Positions 40,385 through 49,401 are shown, numbered from the stretch's first letter. The stretch: DNA of 64,000 nt from G965233625 sp965233625 (GCA_965233625.1 OZ247499.1:4712001-4776000); one strand, 5' to 3'. Made by a program: numbers and translations. Notes: generated by a model from the letters alone, not told the origin.

Positions 40385-40535
40385 GTAGGGCATGCTCTGC
40401 ATGCCTTCCTAGGTTTGTTGCGCGAAAAGAGGGTTATTGGGCAGGTGTCGCTGGTATGGCGTGTATTACCGCTGGAGGTTGTTTTTGATGGATGCCGTGA
40501 TGGTCGAAGGAAGGCATGCGGAGCATGCCCTACGG
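40385..40535. repeat. Dispersed hairpin repeat, family C-like (copy 2)
   Basis: Arms GTAGGGCATGCTCTGCATGC at the left and GCATGCGGAGCATGCCCTAC at the right surround about 100 non-coding bases; a further GGGCGCATGCCCTACGGG follows to about 40601. The outer GTAGGGCA...TGCCCTAC is common to all family C copies while the inner palindrome differs. It lies between the nadC start and the DUF1080 gene, which are both on the minus strand. Confidence 0.7.
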
Positions 40536-40621
40536 GTCTGCCTGACGATGCAAAGCTATCCACTTGGAGCACCGTCAGGCGGGCGCATGCCCTACGGGAT
40601 TGAGGTGAATCACACGTGGGC

Positions 40622-41242
40622 TTAGTCGGCCAGGGGCATGACTTCGACTTTGCGGATGTGGACTTTGCTGCCGGGGTCGTGCTGCTGGAAGGCGAAGTGG
40701 CCGGCGCCGTAGGTTTTGGCGAAGTCCATGTATTCGTACAGTTCGTTACCATCGACCGTTACTTTGATGCGGGTCATCTTGCGGCCGCGCCAGACGTCGT
40801 CGCGGACTTCGATCTCGTAGGTGAACCAGGTGTCGGGCTTCACATGTTGTTTGTACACATGGCAGAAGCCGTACAGAGAACCGGTGCGGATCGGGTCGCG
40901 GTGGGTGCTATCGACCTGTGCTTCGTACCCGTCCATGAAGCCAGGCTTACGGGTGGTGCGGAAGTAAACGCCTGAGTTGCCGCCGTCGTTGATCTTGGCT
41001 TCTACGCGATAACGGAAGTTCTTAAACGGGCCTTTGGTGCAGACCAGCATCGACTGCGTGCCGGAACCCGCCAGGGCGCCATCTTCAACCTTCCAGTAGC
41101 TATCCTTCTTGCCGACCTTCTCCCAGCCCTCCATCGTCTTGCCGTCAAACAGCGACTGCCATTTTTCCGCAGGTTCTTCGGCCAGTACGGGCGAGCAGAG
41201 TAGCAGGGTGAGCAGGGCGAAAAGTCCAAGCGGTTTCTTCAT
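40622..41242 (-). CDS. Secreted DUF1080 (3-keto-disaccharide hydrolase-like) protein
   Basis: A 206-residue protein with a signal peptide (MKKPLGLFALLTLLLCSPVL). A single DUF1080 domain of concanavalin-like fold follows: WQSLFDGKTMEGWEKVGKKD at the start, SYWKVEDGALAGSG, then NSGVYFRTTRKPGFMDGYEA with the conserved G-(V/I)-Y/F-R and E-x-Q, and FQQHDPGSKVHIRKVEVMPL at the end ('H-D-x-G-x-x-V-x-I/F-R' signature). Some members hydrolyse 3-keto-glycosides; many are uncharacterised. Planctomycete genomes carry many copies. It stands alone. Confidence 0.9.
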   Translation of the reverse strand: MKKPLGLFALLTLLLCSPVLAEEPAEKWQSLFDGKTMEGWEKVGKKDSYWKVEDGALAGSGTQSMLVCTKGPFKNFRYRVEAKINDGGNSGVYFRTTRKPGFMDGYEAQVDSTHRDPIRTGSLYGFCHVYKQHVKPDTWFTYEIEVRDDVWRGRKMTRIKVTVDGNELYEYMDFAKTYGAGHFAFQQHDPGSKVHIRKVEVMPLAD

Positions 41243-41619
41243 GGTGTGTCTCTTGGGTGTGTTGTTGTAAATGGATGGTAATTCGTCGAATGCCCATCGT
41301 AATTGCGGCAGCACGTTATTCTACTAAAAACAACGCTTGAGAGGCGCAGCATGCAAGCTGAGTGGGTGCGGATATGTTGTGGCAAAAACATAATTCCTCT
41401 TCGCCCCTCGCGGGAGAAGACCTGTACCCCCTCACCCTAACCCTCTCCCCGGAGGGGCGAGGGGACCAAGTGCGTCGCTTAGTTATCGCCGCAACATCGT
41501 ATCCGCTCCCAAGCTAAGCGCATTACTGGTGCAGCGCGTGGTTGTCGATGGGTTAGAATGCATGCGGCCAAGATGAACGTGGCTGAACCAACATCTTTAC
41601 GCATTGGCAGGTAGATATT
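41243..41619. other. Intergenic region with a partial repeat
   Basis: 377 bases between divergent genes. The only structure I see is a hairpin-rich block at about 41396-41465 that shares CCCTCACCC / CCCTCTCCCC wording with repeat family A but not its full length. No gene is apparent. Confidence 0.5.
41396..41465. repeat. Hairpin-rich fragment related to family A
   Basis: The block runs from CTCTTCGCCCCTCGCGGGAG to CTCCCCGGAGGGGCGAGGGG. It contains GCCCCTCGC paired with GCGAGGGG and CTCCCCGGAG as an internal palindrome. It resembles family A in word content only. Confidence 0.5.
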
Positions 41620-43401
41620 GTGAGCGATTCCGCCTCCCCTGAACTCGCCCTTCTTGAAAGTGAAAACCAGGGCGAGGTTACGCCTGCTGCCGGGCCGGTT
41701 CCGCGGTTGTGGCCGGCGCTGGTGATCTTGCTGTTGCAGCTTGTCACGCTGGGGCTGACGGTCACGCCTTCGATCAATAACTTCCTGCGTTTCGTGTTGA
41801 TGATGCTGGGACCGGCCGTTTGCGTGTTGTTGTTTATGGCGTGGCTGCTGCTGGCCAGCCGGCTGCAATGGCGGCACCGGTTTCTGATTTTGAGCGGGCA
41901 GATTCTGTCGATGGTGCTTATCGGGCCGTTGCTGCATGAATCGATGTACGTGGCGTTCTGGATCTACGGGGCGCCGCTTTCGATTGCGTTGATCACGCTG
42001 ATGCTGTGGATCGCGTCGCGGTGGCGATCGATGCCGCGGACGATCACCACGGTTGCGGTGGTGCTAACGGGCGCCAGTCTGTTTCTGGTGGGGCGGTTAG
42101 ACGGCTTTGATGGCAACTACCTGCCAGAACTACGCTGGCGGTGGACGCAGCCCAGCGAGCTGAGCATTCTGGCGGAGAAATCTGGCGAGTCGAAAACGGT
42201 GGAAGCGCCGGCGGAACTGCCCGCCGTGACAGCCAGCGACTGGCCCGCGTTCCGTGGCGCCGGCCGCGATGGCATCGTCACCACGGCGAAGCTGCCTGTA
42301 GACTGGGAAGCGAACCCGCTGGAAGAAATGTGGCGGGCGCCGGTCGGACCTGCCTGGTCTTCTTTCGCCAGTGTGGGCGACAGGTTGTACACGCAGGAAC
42401 AGCGCGGCGAAAACGAGCTGGTCGTGTGCTACGACGCCAGCACCGGGACAGAAATCTGGCGCCGAGCTGACAACACGCGGTTCAACGAAGTCGTCTCTGG
42501 CAGCGGTCCCCGCGCGACGCCCACCTATGCGGATGGAAAACTGTTCACCCTCGGCGGTACGGCATTGCTGAATTGCCTGGACGCGGCGACCGGCGAGTTG
42601 AAGTGGCAGAAAGAGCTGGGCCAGAGCGGCGGCGGCAATACGCCGATCTGGGGTTATTCCTCTTCGCCTGCGGTGGTCGACAGCAAAGTGATTGTTTACA
42701 CGGGCGGACCTAAATCGGGCGAGATGACCGCGTTTGATGTAGAAACCGGCGACAAGCTATGGAGCGTTGATTCGCCCGGCATGAACTACAGCTCTCCGCA
42801 CGTGGCAACCGTTGCCGGGCGGACGCTGGTGCTGATCGCGGGCCCGCGGAAGATCATTGCCGCCGATCCGGCCAGTGGTGAAATCGCGTGGCAGTACAAG
42901 CACAACGGCGATAGCAACATGGGCGTCGTGCAGCCGCAGGTGATTGACGGCAAGACCTTGATTATCCCCTTTGGCGACGGCGCCGGGGTGGCGCGGATTG
43001 ACGTGACGCGCGAAGATGATGCATGGCAGGTGGAACACCAATGGGATAGCAAACACCTGAAGCCCTCGTTCAACGACTTCGTCTATTTCAAGAACCATAT
43101 ATATGGCTTCGATCAGGAAATCTTCGCCTGCATCGATATCGAGCAGGGGCGCCGTCAGTGGAAGGGCGGGCGGTACGGCTTCGGGCAGGTGATCCTGTTT
43201 CCGCAGCAGTCGCTGTTACTGGTGGCGGCGGAAAACGGCGAACTCGTGCTGCTCAAAGCAACGCCGGACGGTCACCAGGAACTAGCCCGCCTGCAAGCCA
43301 TCCAAGGCAAAACCTGGAATCATCCCATGGTGTCCGGCAACCGCCTGATCGTACGCAACGGCGCCGAAGCCGTCTGCTACCGGCTGCCAGACGCAAGTTA
43401 A
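41620..43401 (+). CDS. Membrane-anchored PQQ-type beta-propeller protein
   Basis: A 593-residue protein, GTG start at 41620. Four membrane helices occupy residues ~30-150 (ALVILLLQLVTLGLTVTP, LRFVLMMLGPAVCVLLFM, FLILSGQILSMVLIGPLL, LSIALITLMLWIASRW). A propeller of PQQ-like repeats of about 40-45 residues follows: DWPAFRGAGRDGIVTTAKLP, CYDASTGTEIWRRADNT, CLDAATGELKWQKELG, AFDVETGDKLWSVDSPG, AADPASGEIAWQYKHNG. The family's start 'W-P-x-F-R-G-x-x-R-D-G' is typical for planctomycete secreted propellers. The cofactor may be absent; many act as binding scaffolds. Confidence 0.9.
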   Translation: MSDSASPELALLESENQGEVTPAAGPVPRLWPALVILLLQLVTLGLTVTPSINNFLRFVLMMLGPAVCVLLFMAWLLLASRLQWRHRFLILSGQILSMVLIGPLLHESMYVAFWIYGAPLSIALITLMLWIASRWRSMPRTITTVAVVLTGASLFLVGRLDGFDGNYLPELRWRWTQPSELSILAEKSGESKTVEAPAELPAVTASDWPAFRGAGRDGIVTTAKLPVDWEANPLEEMWRAPVGPAWSSFASVGDRLYTQEQRGENELVVCYDASTGTEIWRRADNTRFNEVVSGSGPRATPTYADGKLFTLGGTALLNCLDAATGELKWQKELGQSGGGNTPIWGYSSSPAVVDSKVIVYTGGPKSGEMTAFDVETGDKLWSVDSPGMNYSSPHVATVAGRTLVLIAGPRKIIAADPASGEIAWQYKHNGDSNMGVVQPQVIDGKTLIIPFGDGAGVARIDVTREDDAWQVEHQWDSKHLKPSFNDFVYFKNHIYGFDQEIFACIDIEQGRRQWKGGRYGFGQVILFPQQSLLLVAAENGELVLLKATPDGHQELARLQAIQGKTWNHPMVSGNRLIVRNGAEAVCYRLPDAS

Positions 43402-43855
43402 CGGCCGGGCAAGGAAGCACCTTGAAGCCGTAGGGCAGGCGCCTGCCTGCCGGATGAGGGCGTTGGTTGAACTACAACGTGCTGGCGGCTTGTGTGAAGC
43501 TGAGTCAGCCTATTTTCTCTGGGTGACGCAGCGTTTCTAAATTGACGCTTCTAGGGCGCCAGGCGGGCGCCTGCCCTACGGGTTAGCCCCAATTCGCCGT
43601 TAATGTGGGGTGTTTGAGTGTTGTGGCGAATAAAAATTAACCTTTCGGATTAAGCATTCCCTTTAAGGTTTAACGATTATCCGGCCGATACTGGTTCTAC
43701 TGGATATTCAGCAGGCAACTGCGCGTGGAAGTTCCACGGAGTATCTCAGCGATAGAGTGCCCGCGCCGGTGCGTGGGAAAAACGGTTGTGCGTGCCTGTC
43801 TACGTGCAAAGTCGGAAGCTACGGATAGATGGGCAATATAATCAAGGACGATTCG
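43402..43855. other. Intergenic region upstream of the TolC-family gene
   Basis: About 450 bases. The first part holds hairpin repeat C (43426-43582). The second part is AT-rich around 43625-43680 (AATAAAAATTAACC, TTAAGCATTCCC, TTTAAGGTTTAACG) and is the likely promoter region for the TolC-family gene. No coding frame is evident. Confidence 0.45.
43426..43582. repeat. Dispersed hairpin repeat, family C (copy 3)
   Basis: Left arm AGCCGTAGGGCAGGCGCCTG, right arm CAGGCGGGCGCCTGCCCTAC, with a ~110-base non-coding core. It is the same family as 12851-12973, and is placed just after the PQQ propeller gene where it could end transcription. Confidence 0.75.
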
Positions 43856-46060
43856 ATGAGCTGGCAACCTCGCACGAAATTTATCTGCACCATGTTGGCG
43901 TTTCTCGTGCTCGCCGGGTGTCACCCGACACAGCCGTTTTACTTCAATAGTGATGGCGATCTGTCGCATTATCTGGATACTGCCACGCAGCTGGAAGATC
44001 CAGATGTAAACTCGGACATGCTTCCTGAAGTGAATGGCGCCCAGGCGCCGTACACGCTGACCGATCCGGAGTTTCAGGAATTCTGGGATCTGCAGCTGGA
44101 AGACTGCATCAGCATCGCTTTGCAGAACAGTAAAGTCATCCGCGATCTGGGCGCCGTCTCGTCCGGCATCAACACCGGCTCTGTCGCCAGTACGGGGGCG
44201 CCTGCTACGCGTATTCCGGACCGGCTGATCGGCGCTTCGGACAGCTCGCAGACGATCTACGATCCGGCGGTTTTTGAAACCGATCCGCAGGCCGGTGTGG
44301 AAGCTGCGTTGTCGGTCTTCGACGCACAGTTCTCTTCGTCGCTGATTCACGCCCGTAACGAAACGCCGCAGAATATCGCCGGCGGCATTGGCGCGGGCGG
44401 CGCCTTCTTCCCGAACGTGGGCATCTCCGACACCACCACGTTCAACGCCGAAATCAGCAAACAGTCCGCCACCGGCGCCACCTTCGCCGTTCGCAACTCA
44501 ACGGTCTACGATGCAGGTAACGGCTTCGGCGCCCTGCGTGCTCTGCCAGACTTCTACACGACCAGCTTCCAGGCCGAAGCCCGGATGCCGATCCTTCGCG
44601 GACGCGGCACCCAGGTGAACCGCGTGCCCGTGATGATCGCCCGCATCCGCCACGATGTAAGCCTGGCCGACTTCGAGGCTGGCATCCGCAACCTGCTGGC
44701 CAATATTGAAAACGCTTACTGGGATCTGCACTGTTCTTACCGTAACCTGCAGACCAACAAATCAGGCCGCGACAGCTCGCTGCTGACCTGGAAGATTACG
44801 TACGAAAAATGGAAGAACGGCGCCTCGCCCGTGAACGAAGAGGCACAAGCCCGCGAGCAGTATTACAACTTCCGCTCGCAGGTCGAAGGCGCCTTGCGTG
44901 ACCTGTACAACAAAGAGAACAACCTTCGCTGGTTGATGGGCCTGGCGCCAACCGATGGCCGCCTGATCCGGCCTATCGACGAACCGACCGTGGCCTCGGT
45001 TGCTTTCGACTGGCACCAGGTGCACCCCGAAGCTCTGGCCCGCACGGCGGAACTTCGCCGCATCAAGTGGATTATCAAACAGCGTGAACTGGAACTGATC
45101 CGCAGCCGCAACCAGCTGCTGCCACAGCTTGACGTGTTCGCCCTGTATGGTGTGAACGGCGCCGGTGACGATCTGGTGAACAGCACACGTAACGGCATCA
45201 ACTTCCCGAACCCCGGCTCCACCGCATTCGAGAGCCTGACCGACGGCGACTTTACACAGGCTCAACTGGGCGTGGAGTTATCGCTGCCCATCGGCTTCCG
45301 CAATGCACTCTCGGGCGTACGTAACTCGCAGTTGCAGCTGGCACGGGAGAAAGCACGGCTGGAAGATATGGAGCTGAACGTGTCGCATGTGATGACACTG
45401 GCTCTGCGGGATCTGGACGGCAGCTACCAGCTGGCACAGACACACTTCAACCGCTGGACCGCGGCGAAGAAAGAAGTGGATACCTTGCAGGTGCTGTACG
45501 AAAGCGGCGCCAGCGGGCAGAACGCCGCCCGGTCTCCTTTGGACCTGCTGCTGGACGCACAACGCCGCCGGGCACTGGCACAGATTGCTTACTACCAGTC
45601 GATCTGCGACTACAACAAAGCGATCGCCCAGGTGCACTACCGCAAAGGCTCTCTGCTAGAATACAACAACGTGAATCTGGCAGAAGGACCATGGCCAAGC
45701 AAAGCCTACGCCGATGCACTGGGCCACGCCCGCCGTCGCGACGCCGCCCACTTCATGAACTATGGCTGGTCACGGCCAAACGTCATGAGCCGCGGCCCGC
45801 ACGCCCAGTTCCAGGGCACCGCTCAGGAAGGTGTGCCGGTTGAAGGCGGCGCCGTGATCGAAGGTGAAACGGTCATCGAAGGCGGCTACCCTTCGGAAAT
45901 CGCCCCAGTGCAGATCGCTCCGGAAACAGGCGACGAAGACGGCACGCCCTTCCAGCCCGAGGCGCCAGAGCCAGGTAGCGATGCGGACGAACGCTCGACC
46001 AGCGAGTTAGGGCCGGTCACACGTTCGCCCCGCCTGCTGCGACCTTCGACCACGCGATGA
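43856..46060 (+). CDS. TolC-family outer-membrane efflux lipoprotein
   Basis: A 734-residue protein; ATG 43856 has AAGGA 8 bases upstream. A lipobox LVLAGC near residue 22 indicates lipid anchoring. The body has the two long helical TolC repeats: LQLEDCISIALQNSKVIRDL ('L-x-x-A-L-x-x-N' signature), ENAYWDLHCSYRNLQTNKSG, then RIKWIIKQRELELIRSRNQL and LSLPIGFRNALSGVRNSQLQ, LAREKARLEDMELNVSHVMT. This is the outer-membrane channel of tripartite efflux or type I secretion systems. The C-terminus (~90 residues) is an extra acidic, Glu/Gly-rich tail (EGETVIEGGYPSE). No pump or adaptor genes are adjacent. Confidence 0.88.
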   Translation: MSWQPRTKFICTMLAFLVLAGCHPTQPFYFNSDGDLSHYLDTATQLEDPDVNSDMLPEVNGAQAPYTLTDPEFQEFWDLQLEDCISIALQNSKVIRDLGAVSSGINTGSVASTGAPATRIPDRLIGASDSSQTIYDPAVFETDPQAGVEAALSVFDAQFSSSLIHARNETPQNIAGGIGAGGAFFPNVGISDTTTFNAEISKQSATGATFAVRNSTVYDAGNGFGALRALPDFYTTSFQAEARMPILRGRGTQVNRVPVMIARIRHDVSLADFEAGIRNLLANIENAYWDLHCSYRNLQTNKSGRDSSLLTWKITYEKWKNGASPVNEEAQAREQYYNFRSQVEGALRDLYNKENNLRWLMGLAPTDGRLIRPIDEPTVASVAFDWHQVHPEALARTAELRRIKWIIKQRELELIRSRNQLLPQLDVFALYGVNGAGDDLVNSTRNGINFPNPGSTAFESLTDGDFTQAQLGVELSLPIGFRNALSGVRNSQLQLAREKARLEDMELNVSHVMTLALRDLDGSYQLAQTHFNRWTAAKKEVDTLQVLYESGASGQNAARSPLDLLLDAQRRRALAQIAYYQSICDYNKAIAQVHYRKGSLLEYNNVNLAEGPWPSKAYADALGHARRRDAAHFMNYGWSRPNVMSRGPHAQFQGTAQEGVPVEGGAVIEGETVIEGGYPSEIAPVQIAPETGDEDGTPFQPEAPEPGSDADERSTSELGPVTRSPRLLRPSTTR

Positions 46061-46090
46061 TGATGTAACCTTGAAGAAGGGAACCGTCCT

Positions 46091-46537
46091 GTGAAACCTG
46101 TCGCTGTCAGCCGCGAAATAGCGGCGCCGCTTGAAAAAGTCTTCCAGACAGTCAGCGACATCCGCAACTATTCGCAGGCGGTTCCCGCCATCATCCGCTT
46201 TGAATTCCTTTCAGAAGTTGAGCACGGCGTCGGCTGCCGCTTCCGCGAAACGCGTGAGATGAACGGCCGCGAAGTCAGCACGGTTCTGGAAGTCACGGGC
46301 TTTGAAACAGACGACCACATCCGCTATGTCTCGGACGCCGGCGGAACCATCTGGGACAGCGTCTTCACGGTCCAGCCCGCCCCCGGCAGCAGCCAGACGC
46401 TTCTTTCGCTGCACATGGAAGTCCGCCCCTACCGCCTCGGCGCCCGCATCTTCAACTTCTTCATCCGCGGCATGGTCGTCAAAGGCGTCGCAGCCGATCT
46501 GGATGCGGTGAAGGCGCATTGCGAAGCGAAGGTTTAG
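46091..46537 (+). CDS. SRPBCC (START-like) domain protein
   Basis: A 148-residue single-domain protein with GTG start and a GAAGGGA ribosome site. It shows the SRPBCC/polyketide-cyclase pattern: an opening strand then a helix with P-x-x-x-V-F-x-x-x-x-D (AAPLEKVFQTVSDIRNYSQA), then strands GCRFRETREMNGREVSTVLE, and a long C-terminal helix (FIRGMVVKGVAADLDAVKAH). This fold binds hydrophobic ligands. It begins 30 bases after the TolC gene and could be in its transcription unit. Ligand unknown. Confidence 0.85.
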   Translation: MKPVAVSREIAAPLEKVFQTVSDIRNYSQAVPAIIRFEFLSEVEHGVGCRFRETREMNGREVSTVLEVTGFETDDHIRYVSDAGGTIWDSVFTVQPAPGSSQTLLSLHMEVRPYRLGARIFNFFIRGMVVKGVAADLDAVKAHCEAKV

Positions 46538-46539
46538 CC

Positions 46540-46785
46540 ATGAACATTCAACCAAATTCCGAGTCAACTCAGTTGGTCGAAGAACTCATTGCATCTGGAA
46601 AATTCGAGTCTGCTGAGGCCGTTGTAGCGGCGGGTATCCAGCTCTTGAAGGGTCAGCAGCAATTGCACGCCGACATTCAGCAGGCAATTGACGAATTGGA
46701 CGCTGGCCAAGGAATCGAAGGCGAAGTGGTTTTTAATGAACTGCGGGAACATGCAAGAAGATCGGCGGAGTCCGCCGGTTCATGA
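46540..46785 (+). CDS. ParD-type antitoxin
   Basis: An 81-residue protein like the ParD/CopG-related antitoxins of type II toxin-antitoxin pairs: LVEELIASGKFESAEAVVAA ('S/G-x-F-x-S-A-x-E-V-V/I-x-x-x-I/L-x-L-L'), then an acidic C-terminal part (AIDELDAGQGIEGEVVFNEL) that would wrap around a toxin. The start is 2 bases after the SRPBCC gene. Its stop overlaps an ATG that opens what appears to be a truncated ParE toxin. The antitoxin itself appears intact. Confidence 0.82.
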   Translation: MNIQPNSESTQLVEELIASGKFESAEAVVAAGIQLLKGQQQLHADIQQAIDELDAGQGIEGEVVFNELREHARRSAESAGS

Positions 46786-46880
46786 GCATGCTGATATTCT
46801 CACCATCCGCGCGACGAGACGTCGTATGCAATACCGCTGCGTGCAGCGGTAAGCTTCCACTTTGTTCACGGAGCTTCTAG
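46782..46880 (+). pseudogene. Remnant of a ParE-type toxin
   Basis: A 32-codon frame beginning in the ATGA overlap with the antitoxin stop. The first ~14 residues (MSMLIFSPSARRDV) match the start of ParE toxins (I-x-F-S-P-x-A-x-R-D). The sequence then becomes unrelated (CNTAACSGKLPLCSRS) and stops, whereas a full ParE has about 90-100 residues. I infer a deletion or replacement of the toxin body, leaving an orphan antitoxin. Confidence 0.65.
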
Positions 46881-46903
46881 ACACGGCGTGACCGATCTCA
46901 GAG

Positions 46904-47365
46904 TCACCCGTCGGGAGCAGGAGAGTCGCTGCGTCTTCTGCGTGACCTTATTTTTCTTGCCAACAGTCTGAGCTGTGGGTCGAGCATCAGCCAAATGACA
47001 ACGCAAGAAGCAATAAGAGGAAGTGACCAGTTGTAAATTCGCGAGTCGTGAGCGACGACCGATGGGTTGTCAGGGTCATAGAGAATGGCCAGGGGGTCGC
47101 CATAATTCGGTTGCAGCCAAAGTGGGCCCACCATCAATCTGGCTTCGTATTCGTGGCCGTTTTTGCTGATGTACCGAAGCTGGTACTCGTCGGGCAGCTC
47201 ATGGCCGGGCTTTTGCGATACGGATTGTTCGTATTCTTCAATGGTTGCGTTAGCACGCTCGCCCATTAGCTCAAGAAGTATGCTCCGATGGCATCTCCAA
47301 ATGACGACGCCAAAAATAACGATGGCAAGAATGTGGCCAATTCTGGGCGTCTTCATTGTATGCAC
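46904..47365 (-). CDS. DUF3592-like membrane protein
   Basis: A 153-residue protein with a membrane segment near each end (GHILAIVIFGVVIWRC and LPLIASCVVIWLMLDPQLRL). The soluble middle is DUF3592-like: ATIEEYEQSVSQKPGHELPD, then YQLRYISKNGHEYEARLMVG and YGDPLAILYDPDNPSVV ('G-x-x-x-x-x-x-Y-x-P-x-x-P' is its mark). ATG 47365 or ATG 47356 are both possible. It ends with an Arg/Ser-rich tail. It is convergent with the toxin-antitoxin remnant. Function unknown. Confidence 0.75.
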   Translation of the reverse strand: MHTMKTPRIGHILAIVIFGVVIWRCHRSILLELMGERANATIEEYEQSVSQKPGHELPDEYQLRYISKNGHEYEARLMVGPLWLQPNYGDPLAILYDPDNPSVVAHDSRIYNWSLPLIASCVVIWLMLDPQLRLLARKIRSRRRRSDSPAPDG

Positions 47366-47591
47366 GACACTGTTATACGCATCTTGGGAGCTTACCCCGA
47401 TCCACTGGTTGTGTCAGGTTTCCCGAACAGATGTGCAGCGGTCCGCTGCTAGGAATGGTAGCGACACATGGGTCTTGGTGAAGGTTAAGACATCAACAAT
47501 GTATTTTATGATCGTCGTTTGTCCCAGATGCTGAATGGTTCGCTGTGGATGCGCCGCATGCTGCCATCTAGCGAATGGCTGTGCTGAAGTT

Positions 47592-47605
47592 GTTATCCTG
47601 ATAAC
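47592..47605. promoter_or_regulatory. Short palindrome upstream of exbD
   Basis: GTTATCCTGATAAC, two GTTATC arms around CT, about 40 bases before the ExbD start in a region with no other signal. It may be an operator or a promoter part (TATCCTGATAACAT resembles a -10 area). Low certainty. Confidence 0.3.
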
Positions 47606-47645
47606 ATACGAGCGTTGGGGTGCAACTTGTGGATTGGGAATTGGG

Positions 47646-48065
47646 ATGCGGGCGCCGGTTAATCTGCGGAGTGGTGAGACGGGTTTTAACATGACGCCGA
47701 TGATCGACGTTGTGTTTCTGCTGATTATCTTCTTCCTGGTGTCCAGCCATCTTGCCAAACGCGAAGCGCAGATGAAGCTCGATCTGCCCGCTGCGGTCCA
47801 GGGTGAAAACGACGAAGACACCGATAGCCGCATCACCATCAATGTGCTGCCCAGCGGCGCCATGATGATCGCCGGCCGGCAGGCGCCCGTGGGCGAGCTT
47901 GCCGCGCTGCTACGGGAGAAAACCGCCACCGCGGGCAGCGATCTGGAAGTGCGTATCCGCAGCGACCGCACCGTGCCCTACGAAAAAGTCGAAGCCGTGA
48001 TGCGGGCCTGCACCGAAGCCGGCGTCTGGAACGTGACCATCGCGGTCATTCAGAAAGAAGAATGA
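47646..48065 (+). CDS. ExbD/TolR-family biopolymer transport protein
   Basis: A 139-residue protein. The single membrane helix comes after a short cytosolic start, NMTPMIDVVFLLIIFFLVSS, with the invariant Asp21 used in proton-driven energy transduction. The periplasmic part (residues ~40-139) has KLDLPAA, then VLPSGAMMIAGR and VRIRSDRTVPYEKVEAVMRA, the standard ExbD C-terminal domain. The ATG at 47646 gives a normal-length protein. ExbB, the usual partner, is not adjacent, and no TonB is seen, so the partner must be elsewhere. Confidence 0.92.
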   Translation: MRAPVNLRSGETGFNMTPMIDVVFLLIIFFLVSSHLAKREAQMKLDLPAAVQGENDEDTDSRITINVLPSGAMMIAGRQAPVGELAALLREKTATAGSDLEVRIRSDRTVPYEKVEAVMRACTEAGVWNVTIAVIQKEE

Positions 48066-48087
48066 TCGACGACCCTGCGCGTTGCCT

Positions 48088-49401
48088 CTAGGGGCAGATG
48101 AACGTGTCGATGCGAACCAGCTTCGGTTCCCGGTCGGCGCAATCGTACATCGCCGTGGCTTTCGCGGAAACAGCAAACGGCCCGATAGGGACGCCGAGCA
48201 GATTCTGGCAAACCGTGGGAACCGTCTTGGTGTGTTGGGCGCGTACGCCAAAGATGCCGCTACCGCTACCTTCGATGTCTCCGAACGATTGCCCGTTATT
48301 GTTCGCCGCAGCCGTAGCTGGACAAGGGAGATCAAGGACCTCGCGTCTGTGGACGACTAGGTGATTCTGTCCGATGGGGTCCGGCACGTTAAGACCCGGG
48401 TTGAAGCATTGGTTGCTACTGTCGATGGGGTTTGTTGAGTTATCGAAGAAGCTACCTGTTGAGGCAGGCATGATGGGCGTTCCAGACAGTGCGAAGTAGA
48501 CTGTCACCGTGGCGCTCAGTTGCCCGATGTCGTCTCCAGAAGCCTGAGAGAAATTCGGGCCGTTACCCTGACGTTTGCGAACATCGGCGCCAAACCGGAA
48601 TCGATCGCCTGGGTTGAAGCTGCCAGCGGCGAAGGTGATTGTCAGCGTGTCGTTATTGGGTCCTCCAATGGCCAGTGTGACTTGTGTCGGAGGCGAACCA
48701 CCTAAACCAACATTGTCAGGCTGCGAACCTCCGCTATTGTCGTGGACGGCTGGATTCATATTGGTGGAGAGTACGGTTGAACCGGGTTCAAACCGTGCGT
48801 CGCCGGTGTTACCGGGATCAACGTCAATCACAATCTGCGTGATGGTCAGGTTGGCGTTGATGTTTGCATCGTTGGTCGCGCGGAATGCGATGCCCCACGC
48901 GTTTTCGGCGGATAAGTTCCCTTGACCCGTCGCGTCGAACATCACCGCTCCGCCACCGCAGGCGGGTTCTTCGGTGGCGTCGAAAATCACATTATTGGTG
49001 TCGGTCAGGTCGATGGCGCCGAAGACGAGATCGGCGACGGGTGGCGTGTTGGGATCGTCGCTGCACTCTTCGTTATCGTTCGGATTTGTGTTGGTGTTGT
49101 CGTAGTTGTCGTCCAGCGCTACGGACATCCGCCGCACCGAGTTGGCTGCCGCGAAATCCTGTCCTACGGTGCGTGCCTGCAGTGTGTCACCGCCGTTGGC
49201 GTCGCCCCATTCTTTAACCGCAGCCAGTGCGGCTGACTCGGCGGCACTTTCCAGTTCGATCCGCGCGATCCACAGATTGCCAATCTCAACTACCAGGCAT
49301 AACGCGATGACCAGCAGCGGTAGAAAAAGCAGCAGCCAAAGCGCAGAGATCCCGCGGCGCCGGCTTCTGCACATCTGGCGGGAGCATGCAAAAAACGTCA
49401 C
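48088..49401 (-). CDS. TadG-like pilus-assembly protein
   Basis: A 437-residue protein. The N-terminus has the Tad-type hydrophobic segment with a preceding Arg cluster (CRSRRRGISALWLLLFLPLL), then ELESAAESAALAAVKEW, which matches the start of TadG-like and related putative pilus-assembly proteins. The remaining ~370 residues are extracellular, rich in Asn/Asp/Gly (DDNYDNTNTNPNDNEE) and beta-like, with several Cys pairs. Its first four bases overlap the end of the TadE gene (ATGA). A start at 49374 (MCRSRRRG) is possible. It is convergent with exbD. Confidence 0.8.
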   Translation of the reverse strand: MTFFACSRQMCRSRRRGISALWLLLFLPLLVIALCLVVEIGNLWIARIELESAAESAALAAVKEWGDANGGDTLQARTVGQDFAAANSVRRMSVALDDNYDNTNTNPNDNEECSDDPNTPPVADLVFGAIDLTDTNNVIFDATEEPACGGGAVMFDATGQGNLSAENAWGIAFRATNDANINANLTITQIVIDVDPGNTGDARFEPGSTVLSTNMNPAVHDNSGGSQPDNVGLGGSPPTQVTLAIGGPNNDTLTITFAAGSFNPGDRFRFGADVRKRQGNGPNFSQASGDDIGQLSATVTVYFALSGTPIMPASTGSFFDNSTNPIDSSNQCFNPGLNVPDPIGQNHLVVHRREVLDLPCPATAAANNNGQSFGDIEGSGSGIFGVRAQHTKTVPTVCQNLLGVPIGPFAVSAKATAMYDCADREPKLVRIDTFICP

